From positions 372,001 to 436,000 of the forward strand of contig NZ_PUHY01000005.1 in the NCBI RefSeq assembly GCF_002967765.1: a stretch of DNA of 64,000 nt, given 5' to 3'. Numbering within the stretch: position 1 is the first letter of the stretch; each line of letters opens with the position of its first letter. The notes beneath the pieces are model-generated. The model made no database searches and was not told the DNA's origin. It worked only from the letters and a program-made list of their open reading frames with translations. The position numbers were made by a program, and so were the translations under genes. Of the stretch, positions 8,479 through 17,198 are shown in pieces. This DNA comes from Blastopirellula marina. Its GTDB lineage: Bacteria; Planctomycetota; Planctomycetia; Pirellulales; Pirellulaceae.

Positions 8479-11136
8479 TTATCGGTGTAACAGCTTTCCT
8501 AATCCACCCGAAATCAACGTGGCGACGTTGGTTAAGACTTGAGGAAGGGCGATTCCGCCAGGACTTGCCAAGTATTTCGGAGACCATACGGGATCGAACT
8601 TTTCTTTGTAGTTGCGCAGTCCCTGAAAGTTGTAGAAGTGCTCGCCATGCTGAAAGACTAAGCTACAAACGCGATTCCATAGCGGGCCTAGGCGGTTCGC
8701 TTCGATACCAGAAAGAGGTGCCATGCCGAGGTTAAACCAATGGTATCCCTGATGGTGACCGTACAGCATCAATTCGATAAAAAGGTACTCCATCACATTC
8801 CGCTGTGAGTCGGGCACGTAACGCATGAGATCGATCGAAAGCTCCTCATGATTCGCCCCCGGCAAGATGTTCGCAAAGGCGATTGCAATCCCTTGAGAAT
8901 CCCGTACCAACGCAATGTCGTAACGGGATAAATAAGCTTCATTAAAGAAGCCGAGCGAAAAACCCTTCTCGGCGGTCGCTTTGTCACCGAGCCAAGCATC
9001 GGAGATCTCTTTCAAACGTGGCATAATTTGCGGGACGTTGCTTCGTGGAATTATCTCGAATGTGATTCCTGCTTCTTCGACCTTTTTATGTGTTCGACGT
9101 AGACCGCTACGTTTGCCGCCAGCCAATGAGAAGTCAGTCAGCGGAACGCGGGCTTCTTCTCCCAGCTTGATCATCGTGAGCCCCATTTCCACGTAGCGGG
9201 CCAACGACGATTGACTTACCTGGTAAAAGACGGGCCAAGTACCGGCCGCGTCGCATGCTTCGCGAAAGTTCCAAGCGGCATCGTCCATCGATTCGGCGTG
9301 TCCTATGGGATCTCCCATCGCGATCCAGCAGTTCCCTTGGCAACCGAACATTACGGCAGCCTGGCGATCGTGGCTGAAGACAAATCGCTTATCGCCCAAC
9401 AGGGCAAGGTTGGCATCACATGCTTCGCTTGCCGCAACCAAGTCGGTTACTTCGGCCAATTCTTCCTCGGTCGCCAGCGTCGGCGTAACAGGTTTAGCCC
9501 GCAGCAAGCTGGCGACGGCGAAGATCGCGATCGTCACCGCAGCGGCGAGCAAAGCCCGTAGCGAGCGCGGGGCATCGTGTCGGTACGCGAATTCCCACCA
9601 CAGATCGTTGCTGTATTCAACATGTCGGTAGGCAAACATGACAATCCAAAACATCAATCCTAGCGATAGTATGGCAGCCAAGAGCCAAGTCGGCGAGAGG
9701 CTAGGAGAAAGGAGTTGCCCTTTACGGAAAAAGTGACTGCGGCAAGGGAGCAATGCCATCAGCAATACGAACAGGATGATCGCTTCTTCGTAGTCGAATC
9801 CTTTGGCCAGCGAAACGAGCACGCCAAGCCCCAGAAGGATACAGGTCAACACCCAAGCGGCATCGATGCGCCGTTGTAAGGACCGAGCTAATACAAGTAA
9901 CAGTGCCCCAATCACGCTGCCTAATAAGTGCGAAACCTCGACGACTGGCAGCGGAAGAAACTCGCGTAACATGGCCATGCGACCATGCGAGGCTGGTAGG
10001 GAACCAGAGATCAACAAGATCAGTCCAGCCACAAACACGCCGCCCGTCACCACGCGTGGTCCGATGACCATCGTCCACCGCACAGCTTCGCGTCCGATCG
10101 CCGTTGCCGTGCTGGCATGTTCACGGAAGGTGGCCACGCCGACGATGCAAAGTCCAACCGTGAGCGGCAGGAGATAATAGATGACACGATACGCCAAGAG
10201 CGAAGCAAGTAGTCCGTGCGAGTTGGAAAATGGAAGCATCGTCACGACGACTAATTCCAACACCCCCAGCCCGCCCGGAACGTGACTTACCAGCGACACA
10301 ATCACGGCCAGAATGAAGATCGCGGTAAAGGGAAGGAAGCTAATCTGCGCGTCTTTCGGCAGCAAGACGTACAGGGCCGCCGAGGCGCACATGAAGTCGG
10401 TCGCCGAGACAAACGTTTGTGCCAAAGCAATTCGCAGCGGAGGTGGCTGAAAGTTGATCTTCATCCAGTGGATCGGCCGTTGCCGTACCCAGCACAGGAT
10501 GAAGAATAGCCCTACCGTACTTAATAAGATTGCGCCGAGAGGGCGACTGGTGGCCAGCGGTAAATTGAAACGGGCTGGGATATCGAACGGCGTCAGCAGG
10601 AACAACGTTCCCCCAAGCGTGAACAGCCCCATCCAAAACGCCGTCGCGATCAGCAGGATCATGCGAACGATCTCAGGCGACGACATGCCCCAACTGGCGT
10701 ACAGTCGCACACGGATCGGGGTTCCTCCGAAGACGGAACCGAGCGTGTTGCTGAATGAATAGTAAAGGAATGATACGATCGCGACTTGGCGTAACTTGAG
10801 AACGTGGTCGATCAAGTGGACGGCCAGCCAGTCGTAACCGATCATCACGGCATAGTTGAGCAGTGTGAAGCCGAGCGATAACGCAATGACCTGCCACGGA
10901 AGCGATTCGAAGCTTTCCGCAACGTCATGAGGATGGATGTTGCGAAACTCGTAATGCAACAACCATAACGATCCGCCAAACATGGCGACCGTGAGAACGT
11001 TAAGCAGCGTGTGGTAATGCTCAGTCAGCCAACGGAGCCAGGTCTGCTGCGGGGTAGCTGCGATGTCGGTCGATTCGCTCGCCAATGCCGGCGGCACCGG
11101 TTCTTCTTCCATGGGGGAACTAGGTGGCTGCGTCAC
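8479..11136 (-). CDS. mprF: Bifunctional lysylphosphatidylglycerol flippase/synthetase MprF
   Basis: 885 residues. The N-terminal two-thirds hold about 14 hydrophobic segments of the flippase domain (includes the GGTPIRVRLY and HVPGGLGVLE loops seen in MprF/YbhN-like proteins). The C-terminal part from about residue 560 is the soluble aminoacyl-transferase domain (DUF2156/GNAT-like; MFGCQGNCWIAMGDPIG, WFNLGMAPLSG). Known role: transfer of an amino acid from tRNA to phosphatidylglycerol and flipping of the product, lowering surface negative charge. Lysine versus alanine specificity is not predictable. The start is GTG 11136 with a weak GAG upstream, or ATG 11112. Confidence 0.9.
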   Translation of the reverse strand: MTQPPSSPMEEEPVPPALASESTDIAATPQQTWLRWLTEHYHTLLNVLTVAMFGGSLWLLHYEFRNIHPHDVAESFESLPWQVIALSLGFTLLNYAVMIGYDWLAVHLIDHVLKLRQVAIVSFLYYSFSNTLGSVFGGTPIRVRLYASWGMSSPEIVRMILLIATAFWMGLFTLGGTLFLLTPFDIPARFNLPLATSRPLGAILLSTVGLFFILCWVRQRPIHWMKINFQPPPLRIALAQTFVSATDFMCASAALYVLLPKDAQISFLPFTAIFILAVIVSLVSHVPGGLGVLELVVVTMLPFSNSHGLLASLLAYRVIYYLLPLTVGLCIVGVATFREHASTATAIGREAVRWTMVIGPRVVTGGVFVAGLILLISGSLPASHGRMAMLREFLPLPVVEVSHLLGSVIGALLLVLARSLQRRIDAAWVLTCILLGLGVLVSLAKGFDYEEAIILFVLLMALLPCRSHFFRKGQLLSPSLSPTWLLAAILSLGLMFWIVMFAYRHVEYSNDLWWEFAYRHDAPRSLRALLAAAVTIAIFAVASLLRAKPVTPTLATEEELAEVTDLVAASEACDANLALLGDKRFVFSHDRQAAVMFGCQGNCWIAMGDPIGHAESMDDAAWNFREACDAAGTWPVFYQVSQSSLARYVEMGLTMIKLGEEARVPLTDFSLAGGKRSGLRRTHKKVEEAGITFEIIPRSNVPQIMPRLKEISDAWLGDKATAEKGFSLGFFNEAYLSRYDIALVRDSQGIAIAFANILPGANHEELSIDLMRYVPDSQRNVMEYLFIELMLYGHHQGYHWFNLGMAPLSGIEANRLGPLWNRVCSLVFQHGEHFYNFQGLRNYKEKFDPVWSPKYLASPGGIALPQVLTNVATLISGGLGKLLHR

Positions 11137-11357
11137 AGATAGCTCGCTTAGACGGTCAAGGAATGACGACCGTAAAGAATACGTTTCGAAATCGCTTCCC
11201 GACGCACTATTTTACGGAATACAATCCCTGAGCCCAGGGTGTTATCGGAGGAACTTGGCGACGGAATCGAATCGGTGTCAGCCTTTTCTCGTCTCACCTT
11301 GCTACCAAGTGGGGAGCAAGCGGCTTGGCATAGACTGCAGACCGCATTATCGACGAC

Positions 11358-11798
11358 CTAAGTGCAGGCATCGCTACGGCGCATTTCGAGATACTTGGGC
11401 ACCCAAGAGTAATCTCCACCGATGACATGCCGACAATGAGTCAGAATGTTAATACATGCATTATGAATACCATCCCGAGTCTTTTGCGGCGAGGGAAAAG
11501 GCGACTCATTCGTAATCAGGCCTGGCGAGATTGGCCGTGTGCGGCGCTCGGCTAACGGGACGAATACCAGCAAGGCGTGTCCTAAATGTAGGCCATTTTC
11601 TCCCAGCGTATCTCGCGGTGAGAATTGGACAATGACTTCTCCTTCAGGACACTCGTGAAAATAGAAGTTGGTCTTGGGGAAAGCGACTTGAACGCCATCT
11701 GGCCCATCGTCCTTCAGAACATACGGCTCTGGCCATACGAATTCCGAGAACACTTCCTCCAACAAGGCAACGGTCAAGAATGGCGATTCATTAAGCAT
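11358..11798 (-). CDS. Hypothetical protein, possibly immunity-like
   Basis: 146 residues, soluble, no signal peptide, rich in acidic and aromatic residues (EEVFSEFVWPEPYVL; NFYFHECPEGEVIVQF). I do not recognise the family. The pattern of a short, acidic, orphan cytoplasmic protein with beta-rich centre resembles immunity proteins of polymorphic toxin systems, but no toxin gene is adjacent. No clear ribosome-binding site is seen before the ATG. It is isolated by the terminator at 11826-11863 upstream and a 221-base gap downstream. Confidence 0.6.
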   Translation of the reverse strand: MLNESPFLTVALLEEVFSEFVWPEPYVLKDDGPDGVQVAFPKTNFYFHECPEGEVIVQFSPRDTLGENGLHLGHALLVFVPLAERRTRPISPGLITNESPFPSPQKTRDGIHNACINILTHCRHVIGGDYSWVPKYLEMRRSDACT

Positions 11799-11825
11799 TT
11801 CTGTCAGTAGCAGATTAGAAAGGAC

Positions 11826-11863
11826 AAAAAATAACCCCGACCGAGATGTGATCGGTCAGGGTT
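11826..11863 (-). terminator. Intrinsic terminator of the TRASH/YHS-like gene
   Basis: Arms 11833-11844 and 11852-11863 form a 12-bp stem with only wobble deviations, around a seven-base loop. On the minus strand it is followed by ATTTTTT. It lies 44 bases after the stop of the Cys-rich secreted protein at 11907. Confidence 0.8.
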
Positions 11864-11906
11864 CAAAAGCGTTTGGCACCAATGAATCTCGGTGCTACCA
11901 CACTGC

Positions 11907-12368
11907 TTACTTTTTCGCGTCGGCAACTTCGAATTCAGCCTTTTCCCAAGCTTCTTCGCCGAACAGCTTGGTCAGTTGCTCATCACCTTCCAGCTTCTCT
12001 GCCTTGCCTTTGCAGTTGTTGCAGCAGAACTGGATCTTCGCGCCGTTGACTGTCAGTTCGGTCTTCAGCGGGCCACCCGTGAATGGGCACTTGGCTTGCT
12101 TGGCTTGTTCGGTAGCAACTAGCTGCTGGTTGGCTTTGGCCATGACCAACTTGTCTTTACCTTCAATCTTCTTAGCGAAAGCCTTAGGGCAGTTATCGCA
12201 GCAGAAGAAGACTTCACCACCTTTGTAGTCAACCGACTTTTCTGCCTTGGCAGGTGCCTTGGGGTTCATGACGCATTTAACGTCAGTCAGATCGATCTCG
12301 GCAGCGACCACCGTAAGCGCCATGACTGCAAGTAAGGCGACACCAGAAAGGAGGAAACGGGCTTTCAT
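11907..12368 (-). CDS. Secreted Cys-rich TRASH/YHS-like metal-binding protein
   Basis: 153 residues from ATG 12368, where a signal peptide begins (MKARFLLSG..., cleavage near Ala22-Ala23) and AAGG lies upstream; the longer frame adds 30 residues without a signal. Two similar halves carry a Cys followed by about 25 residues and then a paired motif: C...GGEVFFCCDNC and C...GAKIQFCCNNC. This spacing is that of TRASH/YHS domains, which bind heavy-metal ions, here outside the cytoplasm. Exact metal unknown. It is divergent from the iron-type operon starting at 12710, which may be meaningful. It has its own terminator. Confidence 0.85.
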   Translation of the reverse strand: MKARFLLSGVALLAVMALTVVAAEIDLTDVKCVMNPKAPAKAEKSVDYKGGEVFFCCDNCPKAFAKKIEGKDKLVMAKANQQLVATEQAKQAKCPFTGGPLKTELTVNGAKIQFCCNNCKGKAEKLEGDEQLTKLFGEEAWEKAEFEVADAKK

Positions 12369-12567
12369 AAATATGAGCCTTTCGATTCGGAGAGTTCGGG
12401 GCAGGAAACGATTCAACGTCAGAGCCGCATTATCACGCGCTCGGGAACCAAGAGTCAAATTAGGTACCGAGAAAACTGTTCGTTGGTTAACGACAGCGGA
12501 TCCGAATTAGTTTTAGTCTGAGACGCGATGTGGAATAATTTTTTTGAACCTAATCACCCATTGGTGG

Positions 12568-12597
12568 TTGACGAATCGAGAAAGGTTGTTTTATGGT
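12568..12597 (+). promoter_or_regulatory. Predicted sigma-70-type promoter of the DUF1559-PepSY-EF-hand operon
   Basis: A -35 box TTGACG (12568-12573) and a -10 box TATGGT (12592-12597) are separated by 18 bases. The transcription start would fall near 12604, inside the Fur-box-like palindrome, and about 105 bases before the first gene. The rest of the 12369-12709 gap shows no other recognisable element. Confidence 0.55.
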
Positions 12598-12599
12598 AT

Positions 12600-12614
12600 T
12601 GAGAATCATTCTCG
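12600..12614. promoter_or_regulatory. Fur-box-like operator
   Basis: The 15-mer TGAGAATCATTCTCG matches the 7-1-7 Fur consensus (TGAtAATnATTaTCA) with symmetrical substitutions and one asymmetrical end base. The central GAGAATCATTCTC is a perfect palindrome. It overlaps the expected start site of the promoter at 12568-12597, the classic position for repression. The downstream PepSY gene belongs to a group often regulated by iron in other bacteria. Confidence 0.65.
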
Positions 12615-12709
12615 ATACAGCCGCCAGCTAAACCCTCCCCCGGACCAGCCAGCTTTAGATCGTTCGAGTTCCCTGAACCTATTTTTCTAAAGCTGGAGAC
12701 TACCAAGCG

Positions 12710-13717
12710 ATGCGCGGTCGCCGTGGGTTTACCCTTGTTGAATTGCTGGTTGTTATCGCCATCATTGGCGTTCTGATTGCCCTTTTGCTGCCGGCAGTGC
12801 AGCAAGCACGTGAAGCCGCTCGGCGGATGTCGTGCTCGAACAATTTGAAGCAAATCGTTCTCTCGATGCACAATTACGAGAGTGCCATGCGGCAGTTTCC
12901 GCCGATCGGGGAATCGATTAGCTATTCGTTTTCTGTCCAAGCGCAGCTACTCCCATTCTGCGAGCAAGCAAATCTGCAAGACCTGATCGACTTTGATATC
13001 CCGCTGGGGCATCCCCGTAACGGTGTTAGTCCCGAGCACGTTTTGCCTGCAAAAACGCCGGTCGAATTCTTCAACTGCCCCAGCGACGATTCGCCTGCCG
13101 TGAAGACAGTTGAGACAGCCCGCGGTGGTCCCTTTGATTATGCCGGCATCAACTACTGCGTGAACGTAGGAAGTGGCTCTGGCGAATACGTCAGTTTCGG
13201 CGATCCGACCGACGGAATCTCGTGGGCCGGAGCCAAGGTCAAGTTCCGTGATGTTACTGACGGAACCTCCAATACCGTTGCCTTTGCGGAAACCTTGATG
13301 GGGCCAGGCTACGAAGCGACTAGTACGCCAGATCCGCGAAGCATGCAAAAGTACATCGCGGGAGGCAGTGGCCGTAATATCTCGGACATGCAGGCGATGC
13401 GTGCTTACTACGATGCCAATGACTTGTCGGGCTTCTTGGGGCAAGTCACCGGCTGGGATGGTCAACGGGGTACGGCTTGGATCCGCGGCTTTGGCAGCGG
13501 CGGCGGTGCGATCAACGGCTACATCACGCCAAACAGCAGCTTCCCCGACATGTCGATTCGAGCCTACATCGTCATGGGACCACGCAGCAATCACCCCGGC
13601 GGGGCGATGACTGCCTTCGTTGACGGAAGCGTTCACTTCCTGCCAGATACGATCAATGCCGCGACCCAGCGTCGCTTGTTCGCCCGCAACGACGGCCAGG
13701 TCGTCGGCGAGTATTAA
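12710..13717 (+). CDS. DUF1559 protein with type IV pilin-like N-terminus
   Basis: 335 residues. The N-terminus [19 protein letters not shown] is a prepilin cleavage/methylation signal (cut after Gly6) and membrane-spanning helix, then [17 protein letters not shown], the start of the DUF1559 domain. The end has the family signature NHPGG...FVDGSVHFL (H-x9-DG). DUF1559 proteins are hugely expanded in planctomycetes and are taken to be pseudopilin-like surface or secretion components. First gene after a promoter overlapped by a Fur-like box; the PepSY gene follows 78 bases later. TGGAGA lies upstream of the ATG. Confidence 0.93.
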   Translation: MRGRRGFTLVELLVVIAIIGVLIALLLPAVQQAREAARRMSCSNNLKQIVLSMHNYESAMRQFPPIGESISYSFSVQAQLLPFCEQANLQDLIDFDIPLGHPRNGVSPEHVLPAKTPVEFFNCPSDDSPAVKTVETARGGPFDYAGINYCVNVGSGSGEYVSFGDPTDGISWAGAKVKFRDVTDGTSNTVAFAETLMGPGYEATSTPDPRSMQKYIAGGSGRNISDMQAMRAYYDANDLSGFLGQVTGWDGQRGTAWIRGFGSGGGAINGYITPNSSFPDMSIRAYIVMGPRSNHPGGAMTAFVDGSVHFLPDTINAATQRRLFARNDGQVVGEY

Positions 13718-13795
13718 GCAATATTCGAGAGCCTCAAGCGATACGAAGAGATCGTCGCCTGATGGGTATTCTCTTTTTCCAAACAGGACCGATAG

Positions 13796-14974
13796 ATGTC
13801 AACGACGGAAGTTCCTGCGGCACCTGCCGATTCATCAACATCGGCAGGGGATACGGCTTCGATCCTTGCGGCAGCTCGCGTGAAGCGCGGCCAAACGGGG
13901 AAACCGACTCCCAAGCCAAAAAGCTGGTTGTCGAAGGCATCGAATGAATGTTTAAAGCTAATCCGTCGCGTGCACCTTTACTCCGGCATCTTCATGTTGC
14001 CGTGGGTTTTGCTTTATGGATTCACCGGTTGGTTCTTCAATCATCCTGGCTACTTTACCGGCGATCAAGTCACTACGTTTCAGGCTTCCGATGTGGCCGA
14101 TGGACAGCTGGCTTCCCTGCCCCAGCCCAACGCGATTGCATCGAAGATTGTCGACGAACTGAATATCGAGTCTTTCTTGGTCGACGGTCCGGAGATCAAG
14201 CTGACCGATGCTCGTGCTGCCGAATATTCCAGCTATCTCCGCTTCTCCGTCTCGGCTGACGGTGCGCAACATGATGTTGAAATTGATCCTGTCAGCGGAT
14301 CGGGGCAAGTCCGCACGACGTTCCGTAACGAAAGCGAAACCGAAGTGGTCGCCGACGAGCTCCCTTCCAATCCGCTGCAGAATGTGGCTTCGGTTATCGT
14401 TCCTGAAAATGCGATGACCAAAGCACAAGAGGTCACCCCACAAGTACTCACCGACCTGGGGCTTCCCTCAGGCACCGCTTCTCCAGGGCGACGATCGGCC
14501 AACCTAACCTTCTCCGCCGAAGTGGATGGAGTCCCGTGCATCGTGACGTGCAACTTGGGTAACGGAAGCGTTACCGCGCTGCGGGAAGATGCTAAGCCAG
14601 AGATCGAAACGAAGAGCTTTCTGCAACGGTTGCACTTAGCCCGCATGTATTCGCCTCATTGGAATGTTCGCTGGTTCTGGGCGTTGATGGTCGATTTGAT
14701 GTTCCTTTCGATGGTCTTCTGGGGCGTGTCTGGCATCTTGATGTGGTGGCAGATCAAGCGAACCCGTTTGTGGGGTGGTGGCTTCCTGGTGGCAAGCGTT
14801 ATCTGCGCCACACTTTTGATGGTTGGCATGCACGATAGCTTGGCGACTTCAGGGCGTGGTCGAGGGGGCGGCGGTGGTGGTCGACCGCAAGGTGGACGCC
14901 CGCCAGCGGCTCAAGTCGAAGCTGAAGCGGACGTCGATGAGGTCGCGTCGGTTCCGTCACAAAAACGCTCGTAA
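13796..14974 (+). CDS. PepSY-associated transmembrane protein (iron-regulated type)
   Basis: 392 residues. A basic N-terminal cytoplasmic tail of about 55 residues (repeated Pro-Lys), a first membrane helix after RRVHLYSGIFMLPWVLLYGF, a periplasmic PepSY-like region (about 90-285), and a second and third helix around WFWALMVDLMFLSMVFWG and FLVASVICATLLMVGM. The C-terminus is Gly/Arg-rich. Conserved His residues next to the helices (HLYSG, HLARMYSPHW) resemble the b-type haem ligands of PepSY-TM reductases such as siderophore-iron reductases. Placement behind a Fur-like box supports an iron role. AGGA seven bases upstream. Confidence 0.82.
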   Translation: MSTTEVPAAPADSSTSAGDTASILAAARVKRGQTGKPTPKPKSWLSKASNECLKLIRRVHLYSGIFMLPWVLLYGFTGWFFNHPGYFTGDQVTTFQASDVADGQLASLPQPNAIASKIVDELNIESFLVDGPEIKLTDARAAEYSSYLRFSVSADGAQHDVEIDPVSGSGQVRTTFRNESETEVVADELPSNPLQNVASVIVPENAMTKAQEVTPQVLTDLGLPSGTASPGRRSANLTFSAEVDGVPCIVTCNLGNGSVTALREDAKPEIETKSFLQRLHLARMYSPHWNVRWFWALMVDLMFLSMVFWGVSGILMWWQIKRTRLWGGGFLVASVICATLLMVGMHDSLATSGRGRGGGGGGRPQGGRPPAAQVEAEADVDEVASVPSQKRS

Positions 14975-15014
14975 CACAACTCCACTCACACTTCAGGCCA
15001 ACAGGATTCCTCGG

Positions 15015-16184
15015 ATGCGAAATGCTTACCTTTTTACCCTTTTCCTCGGATTAAGCTGGTCCGCGCCGGCAATTGCGGCGGAAGCTGAACAGCCAACACT
15101 CGACGGCATGTCCGCTTTGCTCGAGAAAAGCTTGACGGCGATCGACGACGACAACGACGGCAAGGTTCCCTTGTTGAACGTGATTCGTGCGGTCCGACCA
15201 CTCGGCTTCGGTGCGCAGTCGAACTCGGAATCGTCGGTCTCTACTGGTCGAGGAAGAGGACAAGGTAATCGCGGTGGGCGAGGCATGTCGCGCGATGCCA
15301 GTGGATCGGAAGCAGGCGGGCAATCGCGAGGTGGACGTCGTGGTCGCGGAGGAGAAGCTTCACAAGGACAGGCGGCGTCACCCACAAGTGGGCGAGGTGG
15401 TCGTGGCGGTTTCGATCCCGTGGAACGATTCAAATCGTTTGATCAAGACGGCGATGGCTTGCTGAAGGGAGACGAGATCAATGCTCGTCTGACCGGGTCG
15501 AAGTACGCGGAAGATGGCGAAGTCAGCCTAGAGGAGTTCCAAGCAGCCTTTGAAGAGATGCGTGCTTCAATGTCCGCCGGTGGTGGCCACAACCATGGCG
15601 GCGGAGGCCATGGAGGAGGTGGACAGGGACCAGGAGGACAGCGAGGTGGTAATCGTGGTGCTCCGACTGCGACCACATCCGAAGACGCGGCGTTGTTGGT
15701 CTCGTTTGATCAAAATCGTGATCGGGTGATTGAACTGCCGGAGATCAAATTGGCTTTGTCCCAGGAAGTCGAACGCCTGACCCAAGCGCGAATGACGCTC
15801 GACAAAGATCAAGATGGCGCGATCAGCAAATCCGAGTTCGCCGCCCAAGTCGAATCCGACGATCCGGCAACGCTGGATGAAGATGGCTTTGATCGCCGCA
15901 CACGGATGATGTTCAACCGTGAAGATACCGATCAGGATGGCGCGATCACGGAAGAAGAAATCAAGCAACAAGTTCTGCAACAAACCGGTCGTCGCGTTCT
16001 CGCGTTGGGCTACTGCTTGGAGTTTGCGGATCTCGACGCGAACCGCGACCAGCAAATCTCAGCGGACGAAGTCACCAAGCTTGGATCGACCGAGCTCTCG
16101 GATTTGCTTGCAATTTCGGGGGAAGAGCCTCTGCCTTGCGAGGCTTTCTATGCGACCATTTATCGACGCCTTGCACGCCGATAA
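15015..16184 (+). CDS. Secreted EF-hand calcium-binding protein
   Basis: 389 residues from ATG 15015 (AGGA eight bases upstream, then a signal peptide to about Ala22); the frame upstream overlaps the PepSY gene and is not used. At least five EF-hand-like loops occur: DDDNDGK, DQDGDGLLKGDE, DQNRDRVIELPE, DKDQDGAISKSE, DTDQDGAITEEE and a weaker DANRDQQISADE. Between them are Gly/Arg- and Gly/His-rich low-complexity linkers (about 75-130 and 195-220). Likely role: Ca2+-responsive or structural partner of the membrane protein upstream; the function is inferred only. A terminator follows. Confidence 0.88.
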   Translation: MRNAYLFTLFLGLSWSAPAIAAEAEQPTLDGMSALLEKSLTAIDDDNDGKVPLLNVIRAVRPLGFGAQSNSESSVSTGRGRGQGNRGGRGMSRDASGSEAGGQSRGGRRGRGGEASQGQAASPTSGRGGRGGFDPVERFKSFDQDGDGLLKGDEINARLTGSKYAEDGEVSLEEFQAAFEEMRASMSAGGGHNHGGGGHGGGGQGPGGQRGGNRGAPTATTSEDAALLVSFDQNRDRVIELPEIKLALSQEVERLTQARMTLDKDQDGAISKSEFAAQVESDDPATLDEDGFDRRTRMMFNREDTDQDGAITEEEIKQQVLQQTGRRVLALGYCLEFADLDANRDQQISADEVTKLGSTELSDLLAISGEEPLPCEAFYATIYRRLARR

Positions 16185-16218
16185 TCGGTTAGCATTTCAC
16201 GATTGAACGAAAACATGG

Positions 16219-16244
16219 GCCCACGCCCGCGTGGGCTTTCTTTG
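16219..16244 (+). terminator. Intrinsic terminator of the EF-hand operon
   Basis: GCCCACG (16219-16225) and CGTGGGC (16230-16236) pair perfectly around a four-base loop and are followed by TTTCTTTG. It lies 35 bases after the EF-hand stop codon and closes the run that starts at 12710. Confidence 0.85.
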
Positions 16245-16610
16245 TACTGTGTGCAGTTACCTATCCGAGGTCTGGTCGGTTTAGCCATGCATGGTATCGC
16301 CTTCTGACGCGAATGACTCGATTCGCTCCAGCGTGTATTGCTTGCGACCATGTGTTGGTGAGTCGGCTTTTAGATTAGGGGATCGATCTGTACCTAAAGT
16401 TCGTAGATTTCCAACTTTGTATGTGACAAAGCGGGAATGCGATTTTTCTTCGACTTTGCGCACGTCGTTTGCGATGACTCTGGCCAAGCCCATTTTGAGT
16501 CGCGGGGGAGTCCGCGGTAGACCCAACCCGAGAGATACGAGGCAAGACGCCCCAACAACCAAGCTTCGTCTCGTCGACATGACTACGTGTATCAAAAGGA
16601 GAACACGGTT
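16245..16610. other. Non-coding gap, no recognisable element
   Basis: 366 bases between the terminator and the proline-rich secreted protein. Open frames here on both strands have no start site, signal or family resemblance. A promoter for the gene at 16611 must lie here, but I see no convincing -35/-10 pair. Confidence 0.5.
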
Positions 16611-17102
16611 ATGCCATCCATCGTTACCATACACGCGATCGTATTGTTGTTGGGAATCGCGTATTCCGCATCAGCCCAGGAACTTAGTCGAACCGATCCG
16701 CCACCAGAATACGTCACGACCCCGGCTGAATACACAACCACGCCGCCCCAGTACACGACAACACCACCTGAATATATCCCGCTGCCTGATACCGTTCCGC
16801 CCGACTTTGGTCAGGAGGACGGGCAGTCAAGTGATGATCCCTACGCCGATGACTCGGACGAGGAGGATACCACAACCGATCCGCTTACGTCGATCAACAA
16901 CGTGGAAACGATCGTGCAAGCATATGCCCAATATGCGTTGGGAATGGACAGCACCTCCGCGCAACAGTTTGTCAACGAGTTCGGCAACATCGCCTCGCAA
17001 CTCGGTTACCAAACACAAGACGTTGGACTAGAGATGGGTGTGAAGATCGCCCTTTACCTCACGCTGACTCGCTCGTTGGGGTTCTCGTCGACCCTGATGT
17101 AA
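16611..17102 (+). CDS. Secreted protein with Tyr/Pro/Thr repeat
   Basis: 163 residues from ATG 16611, which has AGGAG nine bases upstream. Signal peptide (cleavage near SASA-QE, residue 22), then four degenerate copies of an eight-residue unit of the form TTPPxYTT/PPEYxxxP (about 30-60), an acidic stretch (DDPYADDSDEED), and a C-terminal helical domain of about 80 residues. The C-terminal domain is not recognised. The repeat could act as an extracellular spacer. It is a single gene with its own terminator. Confidence 0.7.
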   Translation: MPSIVTIHAIVLLLGIAYSASAQELSRTDPPPEYVTTPAEYTTTPPQYTTTPPEYIPLPDTVPPDFGQEDGQSSDDPYADDSDEEDTTTDPLTSINNVETIVQAYAQYALGMDSTSAQQFVNEFGNIASQLGYQTQDVGLEMGVKIALYLTLTRSLGFSSTLM

Positions 17103-17131
17103 GTCGATCGCGTCACCATCTAGAAGGCTTC

Positions 17132-17190
17132 GTCGCCCCGCGGGTCTGGCCAATTGCTGCCCAGGCTAGGCTTGCGGGGCCGACTTTTTT
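17132..17190 (+). terminator. Intrinsic terminator after the repeat protein
   Basis: GTCGCCCCGC (17132-17141) pairs with GCGGGGCCGAC (17174-17184) with one bulge. Six T residues follow (17185-17190). The loop is long (about 32 bases), so strength is uncertain. Confidence 0.6.
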
Positions 17191-17198
17191 CGAAGCGG

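Noticed and set aside
12554-12940. 128-codon minus-strand open frame
   Set aside because: It is antisense to the promoter, the Fur box and the start of the DUF1559 gene.
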